DNA from: Lucinisca nassula
Lineage: Eukaryota > Mollusca > Bivalvia > Lucinida > Lucinidae
Direction: 5' to 3'
Assembly (NCBI GenBank): GCA_963580285.1
Contig: OY757011.1
Coordinates: 117,423,037-117,487,036 of the forward strand
DNA length: 64,000 nt
This document shows positions 21,512 through 33,112 of this stretch, one piece after another (the stretch's first letter is position 1; the number at the start of each line of letters is the position of its first letter). Position numbers and translations under genes: made by a program. Under the pieces are notes generated by a model, which saw nothing but the letters and a program-made list of their open reading frames with translations, was not told the DNA's origin and did no database searches.

Positions 21512-22300
21512 AACAAGAGGGCCATGATGGCCCTAGATCGCTCACCTGAGAGCACTGACCAAGTTCCCTGAAAGTCAGACAGGCTTAAGATAATATCATA
21601 CCTAACATTTGTGATAAGTCATATCAAAATCCATTGATAAATGTAGATGCTAGAGCGATGACAAAGTTTTTCTAAAAACAGCCACAGTGACCTTGACATT
21701 GAGCCTAGTACCCTGAAAGTCAAACTAGTATCAAACACTGTCAGTTGTCTGATATTACATTAAAATCCATTGATAAATGGATGATGTGAAGATATATTAA
21801 AATCCATCAATAAATGTAGGCATTAGAGCCATGACAATGTTTTTCTATCAATAATCACAATGATCTTTACCTTGAGCCCAGTACCCTCAAAGTCGAACAT
21901 GCTTGAGATATTATAATACCCAACATTTGCATGAGGTTTTATTAAAACCCATCAATAAATAAATGCGTTAGAGCCATAGCAAAGATTTTCTAAAAATAGC
22001 CACAGTGACATTGACCTTCAGCCCAGCATCCAGAAACTTTAACTTGCTCGAGACATCATACCTAACATTTTTGTGAAGTTATATTAAAATCCATCAATAA
22101 ATGTATTCCCCAGAGCCATGGCAAAGACTTTCTAAATATAGCAACAGTGACCTTGACCTTGAGCCAAGGACCCTGAAAGTCAAACAACTTATTAGGAATA
22201 TTATCATACCCAACACTGGTGAGAAGTTATATTAAAAATCTATTGATGACTGTGAGCTAGAGCGATGAAAAAAGGTGCACATACATACATACAAACGAGA
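21512..22300 (+). mobile_element. Stem-loop-ended element, 3'-truncated
   Basis: The 5' end is AACAAGA, hairpin GGGCC-ATGAT-GGCCC (21519-21533) and CGCTCACCTGAG. The core has about five units of ~140 bp (TACCCTGAAAGTCAAAC, TATTAAAATCCATCAATAAA, AGAGCCATGGCAAAG, CACAGTGACCTTGACCTTGA). It fades at (CATA)n near 22280 with no 3' hairpin. From 22310 to 22430 a single unit related to 60700-61980 follows. Confidence 0.65.
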
Positions 22301-22429
22301 GTATGTCACATGTACTTAATACTGGACAAACCACAACTTTGGCAAGATGATCATTCTAGGCAAGTTTGATGAAGATTGGACTCCAATTGTGGCCACAAGG
22401 TTTTTGTATGATTTGAACTACAGTACCTT

Positions 22430-23380
22430 CGCCACAACATATTCCGTACCCTCGCAACCCTGGCTGCTGGCTGTTTAGGCCCCCCGCATTTCCGCTCAAG
22501 CGGCCCGCACTATGACCGACTGCAAGCCACTACGATCCCGCGGTGTAAACACCGCGTTCCCGCTGCGATTAACTTATTTACCTGTCTAGCCACGCGGCAT
22601 AGTTGTGGTGTAGAGTGTGTGATGTCACGATGATTGACATGTCCTATTTTAGGTTGATATAATGTAAAAGACACTGAGACAAACAGCTTTTGCGTAATTA
22701 ACTTGGTATCTCGCTTAATGCAAATTATGCAGTCCTCAGTAGGTTTAACCAGAATGTTGGTATTCTGAACCTTTGCATACCGCCAATGCAACTAGAATTA
22801 AAATTTATGCAGACTTTGACCAGCCTGTGACTATGCAGTAGAGAATGAATTACGGCAACTGAGACTTACAGTTTTACCTATTTGTGCCTAGCGTTCTACA
22901 CATGGGACGCTAGCAAACAGTAAAAACCTGGATCAGCCACCGCGTTCTGCAGCGGCTAATCAAGGTATACATGTAGCGCTGCTGTCTGATCAGAGCCTTT
23001 GCATATCGACATTGCAACTATGTGAAGCTTCCACCGATGGTTGATGCAACTAGCAAAGGATCTGATCAGACTGCGCTTATGATCTGAGCCTTTGCATGTA
23101 ATGTTGAGCCCATGATGCGGCTCAAACAATGAGGAGAAACACAAACAGCAGAGCTTTCTGTAATAATTGTTTTGCTCGAATGTAAACTCGAAACCCAATG
23201 AAAATTGCCTATTCCAAAGTAATGAACTTACATGTATCTAGACAGCTCAGCATGAAAGGCTAACATCAAAATGGCATTTGAATCCCTGTGAGAAATATTC
23301 AGGCTATCATCATGTTGCCATTTACATGTCTGTAGTATGTCTTTGATTTCTGATGTCACAGTTTAATAAGTTTCAACAGA
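22430..23380. other. Mixed unique sequence with GC-rich patch and hairpin-family pieces
   Basis: 22450-22640 is unusually GC-rich for the window (CGGTGTAAACACCG palindrome near 22540-22553). 22970-23110 contains GTCTGATCAGAGCCTTTGCA, TCTGATCAGACTGCGCTTAT and GATCTGAGCCTTTGCATG, which belong to the dispersed hairpin family seen at 6652. No coding potential was recognised on either strand. Confidence 0.3.
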
Positions 23381-23387
23381 CAGAGGA

Positions 23388-23645
23388 CCGAGCCTTGATA
23401 GCACAGTGGATAGGGCATCAGGTTTCAGTAATCTGATCATGTGAGATCGAGTCCTAGCTCGGCCAATACCTTTCGTAGAGACTCGGTGGTGGAATTTTTA
23501 TGCAGTCATTCTCTCCCTATCGTTAGTTGTCAGTTACTGTCGAGAAAGAGTACTAAGTACTAGTTGACTGCTCAGGAGGTCTGAGTCTGCCCAATGATGT
23601 CATATGACGATATTTATATTTTTAGAATTGTAAATTCCAAAACTT
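23388..23645 (+). mobile_element. tRNA-derived SINE fragment
   Basis: GCCTTGATAGCACAGTGGAT-AGGGCATC and GAGATCGAGTCCTAGCTC give box-A-like and box-B-like motifs on the plus strand. A body of about 170 bp follows (GAGACTCGGTGGTGGAATTT, TCAGGAGGTCTGAGTCTGCC). It is followed closely by a 3' end of a TATGCCCC-type element (CAATATGCCCCATC-ATTTTCTTCGAAG-TTGGGGGCATAATAA, 23793-23833). Confidence 0.55.
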
Positions 23646-23792
23646 GCGATAGTTTTTGTGTTTCTCCCGATATTTTGTTCACAGCTGTTCCCTACAGCCA
23701 CAATGCATAAGTCCAAAAAGGGGCATAATTCAATTAAATTTTCTCAGAATTTTGGACGGATGGACAGACAGACAGACAGAAGGGACAGAACC

Positions 23793-23833
23793 AATATGCC
23801 CCATCATTTTCTTCGAAGTTGGGGGCATAATAA
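23793..23833 (+). mobile_element. 3' end of an ATGCCCC..GGGGCAT stem-loop element
   Basis: A GACGGATGGACAGACAGACA stretch (23756-23775) is followed by ATGCCCC-ATCATTTTCTTCGAAGTTG-GGGGCAT and AATAA, the same 3' plan as the element ending at 41443. The rest of the copy is not recognisable. The next element starts five bases later. Confidence 0.6.
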
Positions 23834-23837
23834 CCTT

Positions 23838-26800
23838 AACAAGAGGGCCCAGAGGGCCCTGGTTCGCTCACCTGAGTGTCACTGCCTCGAGGACAATCTA
23901 CTTTTAGCTCTGGTGGCCATCTTGGCCATCTTGGCCATCAGCAGAGTGATTTTAGCTTATTTGGTAGGGAGTAACATAGGCAACATTCCTGTGAAGTTTT
24001 AATCAAATTTGCCTAAGGTTTTAGGAGGAGTTCATGTTTGAATCATATTTACAATATTTTTCTATTTTTAGCTCCTGATATTTTGTACATCTGAGCAGGA
24101 TTGTTTTAGCTTTTTTGGTAGAGGGTCATCTAAGCAACATTACTTCAAAGCTTCACACCAAATATCAAAGATCTAGGCCTTGCGGTTTCAGAGAAGATTT
24201 TTAAAGATTTTCCCTGTATAAGTCTATGTAAAAACAAAGGCCCCCGGGGCGGGGGCATTTTTGGCCCAAAGGCTATAATTTGAACAATCTTAGTAAAGGT
24301 CCTCCAGGTAAAGCTTCACACCAAATATTAAAGACGTGGGCCTGCTGGTTTCAGAGAAGAAGATTTTTTAATGATTTTCCCTATATAAGCCTATGTAAAA
24401 CCATAGGCCCCCGGGGCGGGGGCATTTTGGCCCCCAGGGCTATAATTTGAACAATCTTGGTAGAGGTCCACTAGATGAAGCTTCACACCAAATATCAAAG
24501 ATCTGGGCCGTGGGGTTTCAGAGAAGAAGATTTTTAAATATTTTCCCTGTATAAGCCTATGTAAAACCAAAGGCCCCCTAGAGGGGGCATTTTTGGCCCT
24601 TAGGTAATAATTTGAACAATCTTAGTAGAGGTCCATCAGGTAAAGCTTCACACCAAATATTATAGACCTGGGCCTTGTTGTTTCAGAGAAGAAGATTTTT
24701 TAATGATTTTCCCTATATAAGCCTATGTAAAACCAAAGGCCCCTGTGGCGGGGGCATTTTGGCCCCCAGGGCTATAATTTGAAAAATCCTGGTAGAGGTC
24801 CACTAGATGAAGCTTCACACAAAATATCAAAGATCTGGGCCGTGCGGTTTCAGAGAAGAAGATTTTTAAAGATTTTCCCTGTATAAGCCTATGTAAAACC
24901 AAAGGCCCCCGGGGCGGGGGCATTTTTGGCCCCAAGGCTATAATTTGAACAATCTCAGTAGAGGTCCACTAGGTAAAGCTTCACAACAAATATTAAAGAC
25001 CTGGGCCTTGTGGTTTCAGAGAAGAAGATTTTTTAATGATTTTCCCTATATAAGCCTATGTAAAACCATAGGCCCCGGGGCGGGGGCATTTTGGCCCCCA
25101 GGGCTATAATTTGAACAATCTTGGTAGAGGTCCACTAGATGAAGCTTCACACCAAATATCAAAGATCTGGGCTGTGCGGTTTCAGAGAAGAAGATTTTTA
25201 AAGATTTTCCCTGTATAAGCCTATGTAAAACCAAAGGCCCCCGGGGCGGGGGCATTTTTGGCCCTAAGGCTATAATTTGAACAATCTTAGTAGAGGTCCA
25301 CCAGGTAAAGCTTCACACCAAATATTAAAGACCTGGGCCTTGTGGTTTCAGAGAAGAAGATTTTTTAATGATTTTCCCCATATAAGCCTATGTAAAACCA
25401 AAGGCCCCTGGGGCGGGGGCATTTTGGCCCCCAGGGCTTTAATTTGAACAATCCTGGTAGAGGTCCACTAGATGAAGCTTCACACCAAATATCAAAGATC
25501 TGGGCCGTGCGGTTTCAGAGAAGAAGATTTTTAAAGATTTTCCCTGTATAAGCCTATGTAAAACCAAAGGCCCCCGGGGCGGGGGCATTGGGGCATTTTG
25601 GCCCCCAGGGCTATAATTTGAAAAATCCTGGTAGAGGTCCACTAGATGAAGCTTCACACCAAATATCAAAGATCTGGTTTTAGAGAAGAAGATTTTTAAA
25701 GATTTTCCCTGTATAAGCCTATGTAAAACCAAAGGCCCCCGGGGCGGGGGCATTTTTGGCCCTAAGGCTATAATTTGAACAATCTTAGTAGGGGTCCACT
25801 AGGTAAAGCTTCACACCAAATATTAAAGACCTGGGCCTTGTGGTTTCAGAGAAGAAGATTTTTTAATGATATTCCCTATATAAGCCTATGTAAAACCATA
25901 GGCCCCGGGGCGGGGGCATTTTTGGCCCCCAGGGCTATAATTTGAACAATCTTGGTAGAGGTCCACTAGATGAAGCTTCACACCAAATATCAAAGATCTG
26001 GGCCATGCGGTTTCAGAGAAGAAGATTTTTAAAGATTTTCCCTGTATAAGCCTATGTAAAACCAAAGGCCCCCGGGGCGGGGGCATTTTTGGCCCTAAGG
26101 CTATAATTTGAACAATCTTAGTAGAGGTCCACCAGGTAAAGCTTCACACCAAATATTAAAGACCTGGGCCTTGTGGTTTCAGAGAAGAAGATTTTTTAAT
26201 GATTTTCCCCATATAAGCCTATGTAAAACCAAAGGCCCCTGGAGCGGGGGCATTTTGGCCCCCAGGGCTTTAATTTGAACAATCCTGGTTGAGGTCTACT
26301 AGATGAAGCTTCACACCAAATATCAAAGATCTGGGCCGTGCGGTTTCAGAGAAGAAGATTTTTAAAGATTTTCCCTGTATAAGCCTATGTAAAACCAAAG
26401 GCCCCCGGGGCGGGGGCATTTTTGGCCCAAAGGCTATAATTTGAACAATCTTAGTGGAGGTCCACCAGGTAAAGCTTCACACCAAATATTAAAGACCTGG
26501 GCCTTGTGGTTTCAGAGAAGAAGATTTTTTAATGATTTTCCCTATATAAGCCTATGTAAAACCAAAGGCCCCCGGGGCGGGGGCATTTTGGCCCCCAGGG
26601 CTTTAATTTGAACAATCTTGGTAGATGTCCACTAGATGAAGCTTCATACCAAATATCAAAGACCTGGGACTTGCGGTTTCAGAGAAGAAGATTTTTAAAG
26701 TTTTCATTTAAAAAATCTATTTTTAGCTCCTGTGACCCAGATGTGCAATGGACCGGAACCATTTGAACAATTTTGAAAGGGGACCACCTAAGGATCATTG

Positions 26801-26867
26801 CTGTGAAGTTTGGTCAAAATCTGATCAGTGGTTTAGGAGGAGATGTCATTTGAAGAAAAAGTTTACG

Positions 26868-26898
<31 letters not shown>

Positions 26899-26982
26899 GC
26901 ACGCACACACGCACTGACGACGGACGACGGACGAAAAGTGATCACAAAAGCCCACCTTGTCACTACGTGACAGGTGAGCTAA
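23838..26982 (+). mobile_element. Stem-loop-ended element with higher-order 166-bp repeats
   Basis: The 5' end is AACAAGA, hairpin GGGCCC-AGA-GGGCCC (23845-23859), then CGCTCACCTGAG. The 3' end is (AC)n and GACGACGGACGACGGACG (26866-26935), then CCCACCT-TGTCACTACGTGAC-AGGTGAGC and TAA. The core has about 16 units of ~166 bp from 24150. From 24310 two unit types alternate: ATATTAAAGACCTGGGCCTT with TTTTTTAATGATTTTCCC, and ATATCAAAGATCTGGGCCGT with TTTTTAAAGATTTTCCCTGT. They form a dimer of ~332 bp. A short duplication disturbs one unit near 25590. Confidence 0.88.
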
Positions 26983-27281
26983 AAAGTCAAAAACATGGAA
27001 GCCTAAGAATATTAAGCCTTACATCAAACATCTGTCCTAATAATAGGCTACTGCAATTTTTTAACAATAATTCTAGACTGCATAAGGAGCTTTTATGCAG
27101 ACAAGCTATGTATATCAACTGGCTTAAAACTGACACTTATAAGCTCTGCTGACCTTAAAAAGGTGTCAAGTGCACCAAAACCTAATAACTGCTTCAGCAT
27201 AATCTAGTCATGTTGTTCCTGCAAGTATGCAAATATTCTACTCACTGGTTCAGGAAGCAAAAGTGGCCTAAAGGACCATGA

Positions 27282-27882
27282 AACAAGGGGCCCATGGGCC
27301 ACGATGCTCACCAGAGCTCAAGTATGTCCTTGCCAATCAGACCAATAAAAGTTACAAGCAATCAAATCTTAAGTAAATGTTCTAAAAACTTCTACACTTA
27401 ATGCTATGACATTCTGTGGAAGATTTTATTTTTAACTAATAATTTTATTTTGGACTAGTAATTTGACAAAGTAATTGATGAAATGAGTGTGATGACCTTG
27501 ATCAGACTGCTCCTTCTGATCTGATTCTGTCCTAACTGCCACTGCCTATCTATCTATGTCATTTTGTCATACTTGGCAATGTCTGAGGCTAATGCCAACA
27601 TTTTTTCTGCCAAGTCTGTGCCTGATATTCCATACTGTTTTTCAAACATTTTTTTCTTCTAATTTTTGCTTTTGGCAGCCACGACACCCATTTATAAACC
27701 AACGCTGTGCAGAAAATTCATCGGACTGATAGAAAAGGACTCAAGAGATATTTCTATAATTTTTTTGTCAAAATATCTGCGATGGCCTAGCATTTAATGA
27801 CATTTTTCTACTTTCCCATTAAAAGACTTATATCAACTTTAAGTTGCCATAGAAACAACAGCTGTTCAGCAATAGGACAGAA
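27282..27882 (+). mobile_element. 5' end of a CTCACCAGAGCTC element plus degenerate repeats
   Basis: AACAAGG then the perfect palindrome GGCCCATGGGCC (27289-27300), then GATGCTCACCAGAGCTCAAG and TCCTTGCCAA. The same text occurs at 45132 with the stem changed. No 3' end was found. From 27600 to 27880 lie units like those at 34520-35720 (CACCCATTTATAA, TATTTCTATAATTTTTTTGT, TTGCCATAGAAACAACA). The next element starts at 27883. Confidence 0.5.
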
Positions 27883-28091
27883 AACAAGAGGGCCAAGATG
27901 GCCCTAAATCGATCACCTGAGCACATATAGGGAGGTATTTATGAAAAGAGACAAATAAATTTTTAGCATTTTTATGTTTAATTATTTGAACAGTTTTGAG
28001 AAACATAAGTACAAGTACCGTATTCCTTCCATTTAGCACCCCGGGTGCTTAAAAAATTGGAAAAAAGAGGGGGCGCTTATAAGAGACAAAA

Positions 28092-30851
28092 CTAGAACTG
28101 TCAGTGAAACTGACTAGGGCCCCGGCAGTGCCATCAGAGGAGTTGGATTTTTTTTCAAAGGGCTATTACTCTTAGAGTATTGTAGCTAGAGTTACGTCGG
28201 TTGCCATGTAATTGTGTAATGATATTGTGACCATATATCTTAAGTTTGAAGTTGATGCATTTGACTGTTTGTAAGTTATGAATTAAAAACAAAAGGGTAT
28301 TACTATATGGCAACTGTCAATAACTTCAGCTTCAGTTTGTAAACATGAAAAATGTTGATGGACAGACGGGCAGATAGACAGATGGACGGATGGACGGACA
28401 GACAGGGCATAATTATACGGCACACTGTAACATTATGGTTAATATTTCTGCTAAGTAATATTTAAATCCATCCAGGTATAAGAAAGTTATAGATTGGACA
28501 CAATAAAAAAGACGCTTTTTTGACCTTTTATCTCTAAGTATGACCTTGACCTTTGAGGTACGGCTGTGGGTCTTGCGTGTGACACTTCGTCACATTATGG
28601 TTAACATTTCTGCCATGTAATATTTAAATCCATCCAGGAATAATAACAAAATTATTAATTGGACACAGGAAAGACCCTTTTTTGACCTTTAACCTCTAAG
28701 TATGACCTTGCCCTTTGAGGTACGGACCTGAGTTTTGCGCGCAACACTCCATCACATTATGGTTAACATTTCTGCCAAGTAATATTTAAATCCATCCAGG
28801 AATAAGAAAGTTATGGAGGATAAAAAAAAATGTGGACGGACAGACAGACAGACAGACCTCTAAGTATGACCTTGACCTTTGAGGTACGGACGTGAGTTTT
28901 GCGCGCAACACTCCATCACATTATGGTTAACATTTCTGCCAAGTAATATTTAAATCCGTCCAGGAATAAGAAAGTTATGGAGGATAAAAAAAAATGTGGA
29001 CAGACAGACGGACAGACCTCTAAGTATGACCTTGACCTTTGAGGTACGGACCTGAGTTTTGCACGCAACACTCCGTCACATTATGGTTAACATTTCTGCC
29101 AAGTAATATTTAAATCCATCCAGGAATAAGAAAGTTATGGAGGATAAAAAAATAGCCATCGGAAGAGATGGCAAATCCCCCGACCAAAAGCCAATATGGC
29201 CTTCAGAAGATTGTTCACCAATAGAAAGTGCACCAGAATTAAACCAGCAATATATCACAAAAGTATTGCAGTTATGGCCATCACAAGACTATACTGTCAG
29301 GGGAGATAACTAAAAAACCAGGGCACTCAGAAATGTGGTTCTTGCGAACGACATGCCTGCTTAAGCTCATGTATTTCTGTACAAAGTACCATCAATATGT
29401 CTCAAAAGGTATTGGAGATATGGTGATCACAAGCTGGTCATACTGTTATATTGGAAGGGTAGATAACTAAAATACCACAGCACCAACAGTTGTGGTTCTT
29501 GCACATGACATCCCTTCTGTACCTTGTATAAAATTGTGCCAAGTTCCGTCAATATATCTCAAAGGGTGTTGCAGTTATGGCCATCACAAGGTTATATTGC
29601 CAGGGGAGATAATTAAAAAACCAGAGCACCCAGAGTTGTAATTCTTGAGCATGACACACCTGCTTAACCTCATGTACATCTGCATCAAGTACCACAAATA
29701 TGTCTCAAAGGGTATTGGAGGTACGATGATCACAAGGTTGTCATACTGTTATATTGGAAGGGGAGATAACTCAAATATCATAGCACCAAGAGTTGTTGTT
29801 TTTAGGCATGAAGCGCTGTCTCAACATTGTATACAACTGTGCCAAGTACCATCAATATATCTCAAAGGGTATTGTAGTTATGGCCATCACAAGGTTATAT
29901 TGTCAGGGGAGATAATTAAAAAACTAGGGCACCCAGAGTTGTGGTTCTTGCATGTGACACACCTGCTAAACCTCATGTACAACTGTACTAAGTATCATCA
30001 ATATATCTCAAAGAGTGCTGGAGATGTGTCCATCACAAGGTAGTGATTCGATATTATAGGAAGGGGAGATAACTAAAAAACCATGGCACCCAGAGTTGTG
30101 GTTCTTGTGCATGACACACCGTCTCGGCCTTGCGAACAACTGTGGCAGTTATCATCGATATATATCAAAGGGTATGGGAGTTATGGCCATCACAAAGTAG
30201 TCATTCTATTTTATTAAAAGGGGAGATAACTAACAAAGTATGGCATCCAGAGTTCTGGTTCTTGCGCATAACACGCCGTCTCATCCTTGTGAACAATTGT
30301 GCCAAGAACCATCAATGAATCTCAAAGGGTATAGGAGTTATGGCCATCACAAGGTTGTCACTCTATTTTATTGGAAGGGGAGATAACTCCAAAACCGTCG
30401 CAACCAGAGTTGTGGTTCTTGTGCATGACACGCCGTCTCAGCCTTGTGAACAACTGTGCCAGGTACCATTAATATATCTCAAAAGGTATTGGAGTTATGG
30501 CCATCACAAAGCAGTCATTCTATTTTATTAAAAGGGGAGATAACTAAAAAAGTATGGCATCCAGAGTTCTGGTTCTTGCGCATGACACGCCGTCTCGGCC
30601 TTGTGAACAATTGTACCAAGAACCATCAATGAATCTCAAAGGGTATAGGAGTTATGGCCATCACAAGGTTGCGTCTACGGACGGACGGACGGACGGACGG
30701 ACGGACAGACGGACGGACGCCAGGCTGATCGCTATATCCCCCGAACCTTTTCGGTCGGGGGATAAAAAAATGTGGACGGACAGACGGGCAGACAGACGGA
30801 CAGACAGAGTGATTACTATAGGGCACCCACACTTTCAGTGCGGGGCCCTAA
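28092..30851 (+). mobile_element. Stem-loop-ended element (TAGGGCCCCGGCA family) with exact boundaries
   Basis: The 5' end is CTAGAA, hairpin CTGTCAGT-GAA-ACTGA, then CTAGGGCCCCGGCAGTG. The 3' end is GGACAGACGGGCAGACAGAC (30778-30797), then TAGGGCACCCACAC-TTTCA-GTGCGGGGCCCTA and A. Boundaries come from the empty site in the MITE at 48.2-48.6 kb: AGACAAAA|TATTACC becomes AGACAAAA-CTAGAA...CCCTAAA-TATTACC, so there is no clear target duplication beyond one or two A. The core (28430-29145, 30765-30815) has ~160-bp units with CATTATGGTTAACATTTCTG, GACCTTGACCTTTGAGGTAC and GGACAGACAGAC. It is interrupted by 29151-30764. Confidence 0.85.
29151..30764 (+). mobile_element. Stem-loop-ended element (ATCCCCCGACC family), innermost of a nested stack
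   Basis: The 5' end is hairpin GCCATC-GGAAGA-GATGGC (29155-29172), then ATCCCCCGACC. The 3' end is GGACGGACGGACGGACGGAC (about 30680-30720), then ATCCCCCGA-ACCTTT-TCGGTCGGGGGAT and AAAA. The core is about eight ~155-bp units (GTTATGGCCATCACAAGGTT, GGAAGGGGAGATAACTAAAA, AGAGTTGTGGTTCTTG). It splits the unit GGAGGATAAAAAA|ATGTGGACGG of the element around it, whose intact units are at 28818 and 28980. Confidence 0.85.
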
Positions 30852-33112
30852 ATATTACCAGAACTTAGAGTTTAAAACCAATTACATATAGTAGTTTTCC
30901 ATTCTAATATGGTGGAACCATAACATGTAAAGTACCTAGATAGCCAGGGGTTTAGAAATACCTTGCATGATACGATTTACAGCAGAAACGGTGATGACTG
31001 AAAGACTGAAACCTTTCCTTTAGGTAAGCCAAAATAGTTTTTCCTCCAACAGCAGAAGGGGCCCTTGTTATTTTGTTCTTGGAAAAACAGTGAGGGGGCA
31101 CTTATAGTTGCAGGGGCGCTTAATGGGAGGAATACGGTAATGAGCAAAGGACAGTGAAAATGTAAAATTTGGGAATTAGGACAGTTAACCCTTTCCCTCA
31201 TAGTAACAACTTTTGATGTCTTTGCAAATACAGAAGACTCAGATCAGAGTGCCTACAGGAGATGTCTGATCAGGGTCTGCTCTGTTTGCCTTTTACAATG
31301 TTGCAGACAAGAAACTAGTGACAGTAATGCCATATGTTGTTCAACTTATTGGTGTATGTGCAACAATCTTTATCCAATTAACTGATCATGGTAGGGAGTT
31401 ATATACACATATAGAATGGGGAAAGGGTTAAGGTATGGACAAATTGGACTTTTTCAATTTGAAAGAATTGGCCGACGACAGTTCAAAAGTTGACAATTTA
31501 AGATTTGGGTCAACTTTTCAGGTAGTTGCTTGTTGATAGTGATTTGTCTTTTCTCACAAGGTTTTCTAAAGTCAATGACCATGGACATGTCAAAAAGCAT
31601 TTCTATGAAGAAAAGAGTTCAGATTTTGGTAAAATAGAGTGCTTATTCTGGTCTTTCTGGAATCGGTTTAACATGCTTTCAGTTTTGGTTTCCATCCAAT
31701 TAGCTATGAAACTGGTTAATTTGAAAGTGTGATTGTAAAGTGAAATTTCGGTAGTTGTTAGAGCAAGAAACCAATTAAATGTATACAAACTACCGAAGTT
31801 AGTATTATTAGAGAAAAATGCAGTCGAGTCAAAAATATTGGCACATCAAATTTTACATATAGACAAACAAAGATTGCGCCTATAAATGTCTCCTTAAAAT
31901 TTCATTTCTGTTGCCATAGCAACCAGATATTTGAACAGAATAGAATAATTTATACAAATCTGAAAGAGCTTCATCCAAGGAACATCCCTGTGAAGTTTGG
32001 TAAGAATTGGCCTTGTGGCTTAGGAGGAGTTGATGTTTAAAGATAAAAGTGAACGACGGACGACAGATGACGGACATCAAGTGATCTGAATAGATCACCT
32101 TGAGCCTTCAGCTCAGGTGATCTAAATATCAAAGACCTGGGCCTTCTGATTTCAGACAAGAAGATTTCTAAAGCTTTTCCCTATACAAGTCTATATAAAA
32201 CCAGTGGGCCCCAGGACAGGGGCATTTTGGGCCCAAGGGCTACAATTTGAACAACTTTGGTAGAAGTCCACTAGATGAAGCTACATACCAAATATCAAAG
32301 ATCTGGGGCTTCTGGTACCTGAAAAGAAGATTTCTAAAGCTTTTCCCTATATAAGTCTATGTAAAACCAGTGGGCCCCAGGGCGGGGGCATTTTGGGCCC
32401 CAGGGCTACAATTTGAACAACTTTGGTAGAAGTCCACTATATGAAGCTACATACCAAATATCGAAGATCTGGGGCTTCTGGTACCTGAAAAGAAGATTTC
32501 TAAAGCTTTTCCCTATATAAGTCTATGTAAAACCAGTGGGCCCCAGGCGGGGGCATTTTGTTTTAAAGCTTTTCACTATATAAGTCTATGTAAAACCAGT
32601 GGGCTCTGGGGCGGGGTCATTTTGGGCTCCAGGGCTATAATTTGAACAACGTTGGTAGAGGTCCACTAGACAAAGCTACATACCAAATATCAAGGACCTG
32701 GGCCTTCTGGTTTCAGACAAGAAGATTTTTAAAGGACTTCCCTATATAAGTCTATGTAAAACAAGTGGGCCCAAGGGCGGGGCCATTTTGGGCCCCATGG
32801 CCATAATTTGAACAACTTTGGTAGAGGTTCACCCAGCGAAGCCAATAATTCAGAATAAATCAGACTTCTTTCAGAATCTTTTTAGAAATAATTCAGAGAG
32901 ATTCAGGTAAAGATTCAGCCATTATTCAGGCATGTTAGTCTGAAAACATTCTGAATTATTTATGAATATTTCTGAAAAGTCAGTCTGGAATTATCAGAAA
33001 ACTGTCTGAATCTTTCTGACATGTAAATCTGAAATTGTTTGAAAGTGTATGAGGTAGTCCGAAAAGCAGCGTAGATTCAGAAAAGCAATAATTCAGAATA
33101 AGTCAGACTGTG

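Larger units (their letters stand above)
28018..31137. mobile_element. TA-flanked MITE (CCGTATTCC termini), split by a nested element
   Basis: The left terminus CCGTATTCCTTCCATTTAGC and the right terminus (complement) CCGTATTCCTCCCATTAAGC are inverted repeats flanked by TA (28016-28017 and 31138-31139). Without the insertion 28092-30851 it is about 360 bp. The uninterrupted relative at about 48205-48565 (inverted) has ...AGAGACAAAATATTACCAGA, showing the empty site. The type is inferred as a TA-inserting DNA transposon MITE. Confidence 0.78.
27883..32124 (+). mobile_element. Stem-loop-ended element, GATCACCT subfamily, carrying three nested insertions
   Basis: The 5' end is AACAAGA, hairpin GGGCC-AAGAT-GGCCC, then CGATCACCTGAGC. 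The 3' end (32040-32124) is GACGGACGACAGATGACGGA, then GATCACCT-TGAGCCTTCAGCTC-AGGTGATC and TAAA. X is GATCACCT at both ends, unlike the GCTCACCT of most relatives, so the two ends fit each other although 4 kb apart. Between them sits the TA-flanked element 28018-31137. Only a little of the original core remains (27920-28015 and 31140-32040). An RFX-type site lies at 31910-31923. Confidence 0.7.

Noticed and set aside
26748..27152. 134-codon frame with a His-Thr run
   Set aside because: The run is the (AC)n microsatellite at the element's 3' end and the rest is element sequence.
30554..30868. 104-codon frame with TDGRTDGRTDRR
   Set aside because: It is the translated GACGGAC microsatellite next to a 3' hairpin.
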